Of a stretch of 64,000 nucleotides of DNA, positions 62,889 to 64,000 are shown piece after piece. The notes beneath the pieces are model-generated. The model was not told the DNA's origin. It made no database searches and saw only the letters and a list, made by a program, of their open reading frames with translations. The DNA is from Bugulina stolonifera (lineage: Eukaryota; Bryozoa; Gymnolaemata; Cheilostomatida; Bugulidae): NCBI GenBank assembly GCA_935421135.1, contig OW285194.1, positions 7,176,376 through 7,240,375 on the forward strand. Direction: 5' to 3'. How positions within the stretch are numbered: the stretch's first letter is position 1; the number at the start of each line of letters is the position of its first letter. Both the position numbers and the translations under genes were made by a program.

Positions 62889-64000
62889 ATGGCTGCGAGT
62901 GTGCTCAGGATTGCAGTGTTAGCTGCTGTTTGTTGTGTAGTCCACGCCTCCTCCGACACTGGTGAAAAACGAAATGGAGAGTCTCCTCCACCACTAACTG
63001 AAGATCAGCTTCAAGAACAGACCAAAGAAATTGAGAACCCATTGGTAACAACATATTATTCTAATCTTCCATCAGTCGACTAAATGTCTAAATTATTAAC
63101 TTAAACCATTATATTATGTACATGTATATACCTAAATCACATGCAATGCCATTATGGTGCCAATTTTTACATGATACCATTATCAAATTCTTTGTGAAAA
63201 AGGTACCTACTTGCCGTCACTTGATAATTTAGACACAGAAAGAAGGCATGAGTGAAAAAGATGTTCCAAGAAATGCTTCTGTGTACCGTAGCAAACGGGA
63301 GGTGACTCACAACACGCGATGGTGCTGTCGTAGGGCATACGGATACAGGATTGAACGAAAAACTGCGGTAAGAGAATAAGCGCATTTAGAAACTGTACTG
63401 GTTCATATAAGACTGCCTTTAATATCCGAAGACAGCCTAAGCGTTCAAGCATGAATAATGCTTGACCTGAAGGGAAATCCCCTTGTTAACAATAAGTATG
63501 ATTAGATTGATATCATCGAATAAAACAAATTGTCTTTGCTTCACTTTTCTATTTATCAAGCTTGCACCTGCAATATCTGAATATGCCTAATATCTACCCA
63601 TGTACACGTTAATGCAGTTATGTAGATAGTAGCCAAAATCATATTAACAAGATACTCTTATAATACTACATTATAAGAGTATATTATTGCCATGTATCAA
63701 AATAATATCATTGCATGCACATGTGCATGTATATCATCATGTTGCCATAACCCTCTAGATATCAGTATAATGAAAACTGCAAAAGTTAAATTTACCTTGG
63801 CAAGGAAAGATTTACTTTTACTTGCCTGACATGACCAATATTTTGCAATTATAAAATATGCAACGCTGAAATATTATGTAAAAAGAACAAGACTGAGATG
63901 ATTTGAGATGATTAACAATGGTTTCTATTGATATTCTATTAGCTGGGATCAAGAATCAAGACAAAGATACTTCGATCTGGAACAGTGAGGAAGTGTGGAT
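62889..64000 (+). CDS. Secreted propeptide with RSKR site and CC-x30-CG peptide (runs off the window)
   Basis: Exons 62889-63044, 63233-63367 and 63943 to beyond 64000, with both introns phase 0. The signal peptide is MAASVLRIAVLAAVCCVVHA. An acidic, Pro-containing pro-region (SPPPLTEDQLQEQTKEIENP) follows, then more acidic sequence to YRSKR, a furin-type site. The mature chain starts EVTHNTRWCC and is strongly basic. CC is followed by exactly 30 residues and then CG, as in the minus-strand gene at 53622, and the last base in the window would allow the next residue to be Trp, as it is there. The intron positions in the two genes differ. The ATG directly abuts an acceptor (CTTTTTAG), implying a 5' UTR exon. 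Function unknown; extracellular peptide or matrix component by inference. Confidence 0.72.
63652..63682. repeat. 13-bp inverted repeat in intron
   Basis: ATACTCTTATAAT, a five-base loop, then its exact reverse complement, within the second intron of the peptide gene. Confidence 0.85.

Noticed and set aside
62889..63083. Reading the 62889 frame through to the stop at 63083 as a complete protein
   Set aside because: A donor at 63045 and two phase-0 exons downstream give a precursor with a processing site and a cysteine pattern matching the 53.6 kb gene.
1..64000. CRISPR arrays, operons, bacterial promoters, tRNA or rRNA genes
   Set aside because: The sequence is eukaryotic with spliced genes; the only tRNA-like heads belong to SINEs, and the tandem repeats lack spacer architecture.

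Overview
The window is animal (metazoan) nuclear DNA. It is AT-rich and has spliceosomal GT-AG introns, secreted thrombospondin type-1 (TSP1) proteins, an M13 (neprilysin/ECE-type) peptidase-like type II membrane protein, tRNA-derived SINEs, Penelope-like retroelement remains, and a great many copies of a self-complementary ACATGT/TACATGTA motif. Small compact genes and this repertoire suggest an early-branching invertebrate, most likely a sponge. That assignment is inference; no rRNA, mitochondrial or marker gene is present to prove it.

The left third (1-19.9 kb) is mainly intergenic and repetitive. It holds one SINE, an LTR-like repeat family (4.4-4.7 kb and 16.1-18.0 kb), a degraded Penelope-like element (9.4-10.6 kb, +) and a nearly intact GIY-YIG endonuclease tail of another (12.9-13.3 kb, -). 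A small secreted cysteine-rich (Kazal-like?) gene lies at 13.4-14.7 kb, and a few orphan exons are tentative. From 19.9 to 23.2 kb is a multi-TSP1 secreted protein gene with one repeat per exon and a polybasic tail.

The middle (25.6-37.9 kb) carries two paralogous small secreted TSP1 genes arranged head to head. Each has six exons, with all introns in phase 1, an ATGG micro-exon and two TSP1 modules. The 6.6 kb between them contains a SINE, a 193-bp near-perfect hairpin and a possible orphan exon.

From 39.0 to 51.4 kb a 22-exon gene encodes an 855-residue M13-family protein. Its reading frame is intact, but the catalytic motifs are altered (HExxH reads HKFSH, NAYY reads EVCY, GENxAD and the terminal CxxW are not recognisable), so it looks like a pseudoenzyme. 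Its last intron contains about 26 copies of a 21-bp repeat with a 147-bp higher-order period.

The right end (52.4-64.0 kb) has small secreted propeptide genes. One at 53.6-54.7 kb (-) and one running off the end at 62.9 kb (+) share the layout signal peptide - acidic propeptide - furin-type site - cationic peptide with Cys-Cys, 30 residues, Cys-Gly. A further pair of cysteine-bearing exons at 52.4-53.0 kb is phase-compatible with being an alternative 3' end of the 53.6 kb gene. Between them are an 870-bp heptamer satellite, an hAT-like non-autonomous transposon with an 8-bp target duplication, and a third SINE. All exon models were built by hand from reading frame, splice sites and phase; there is no transcript evidence.
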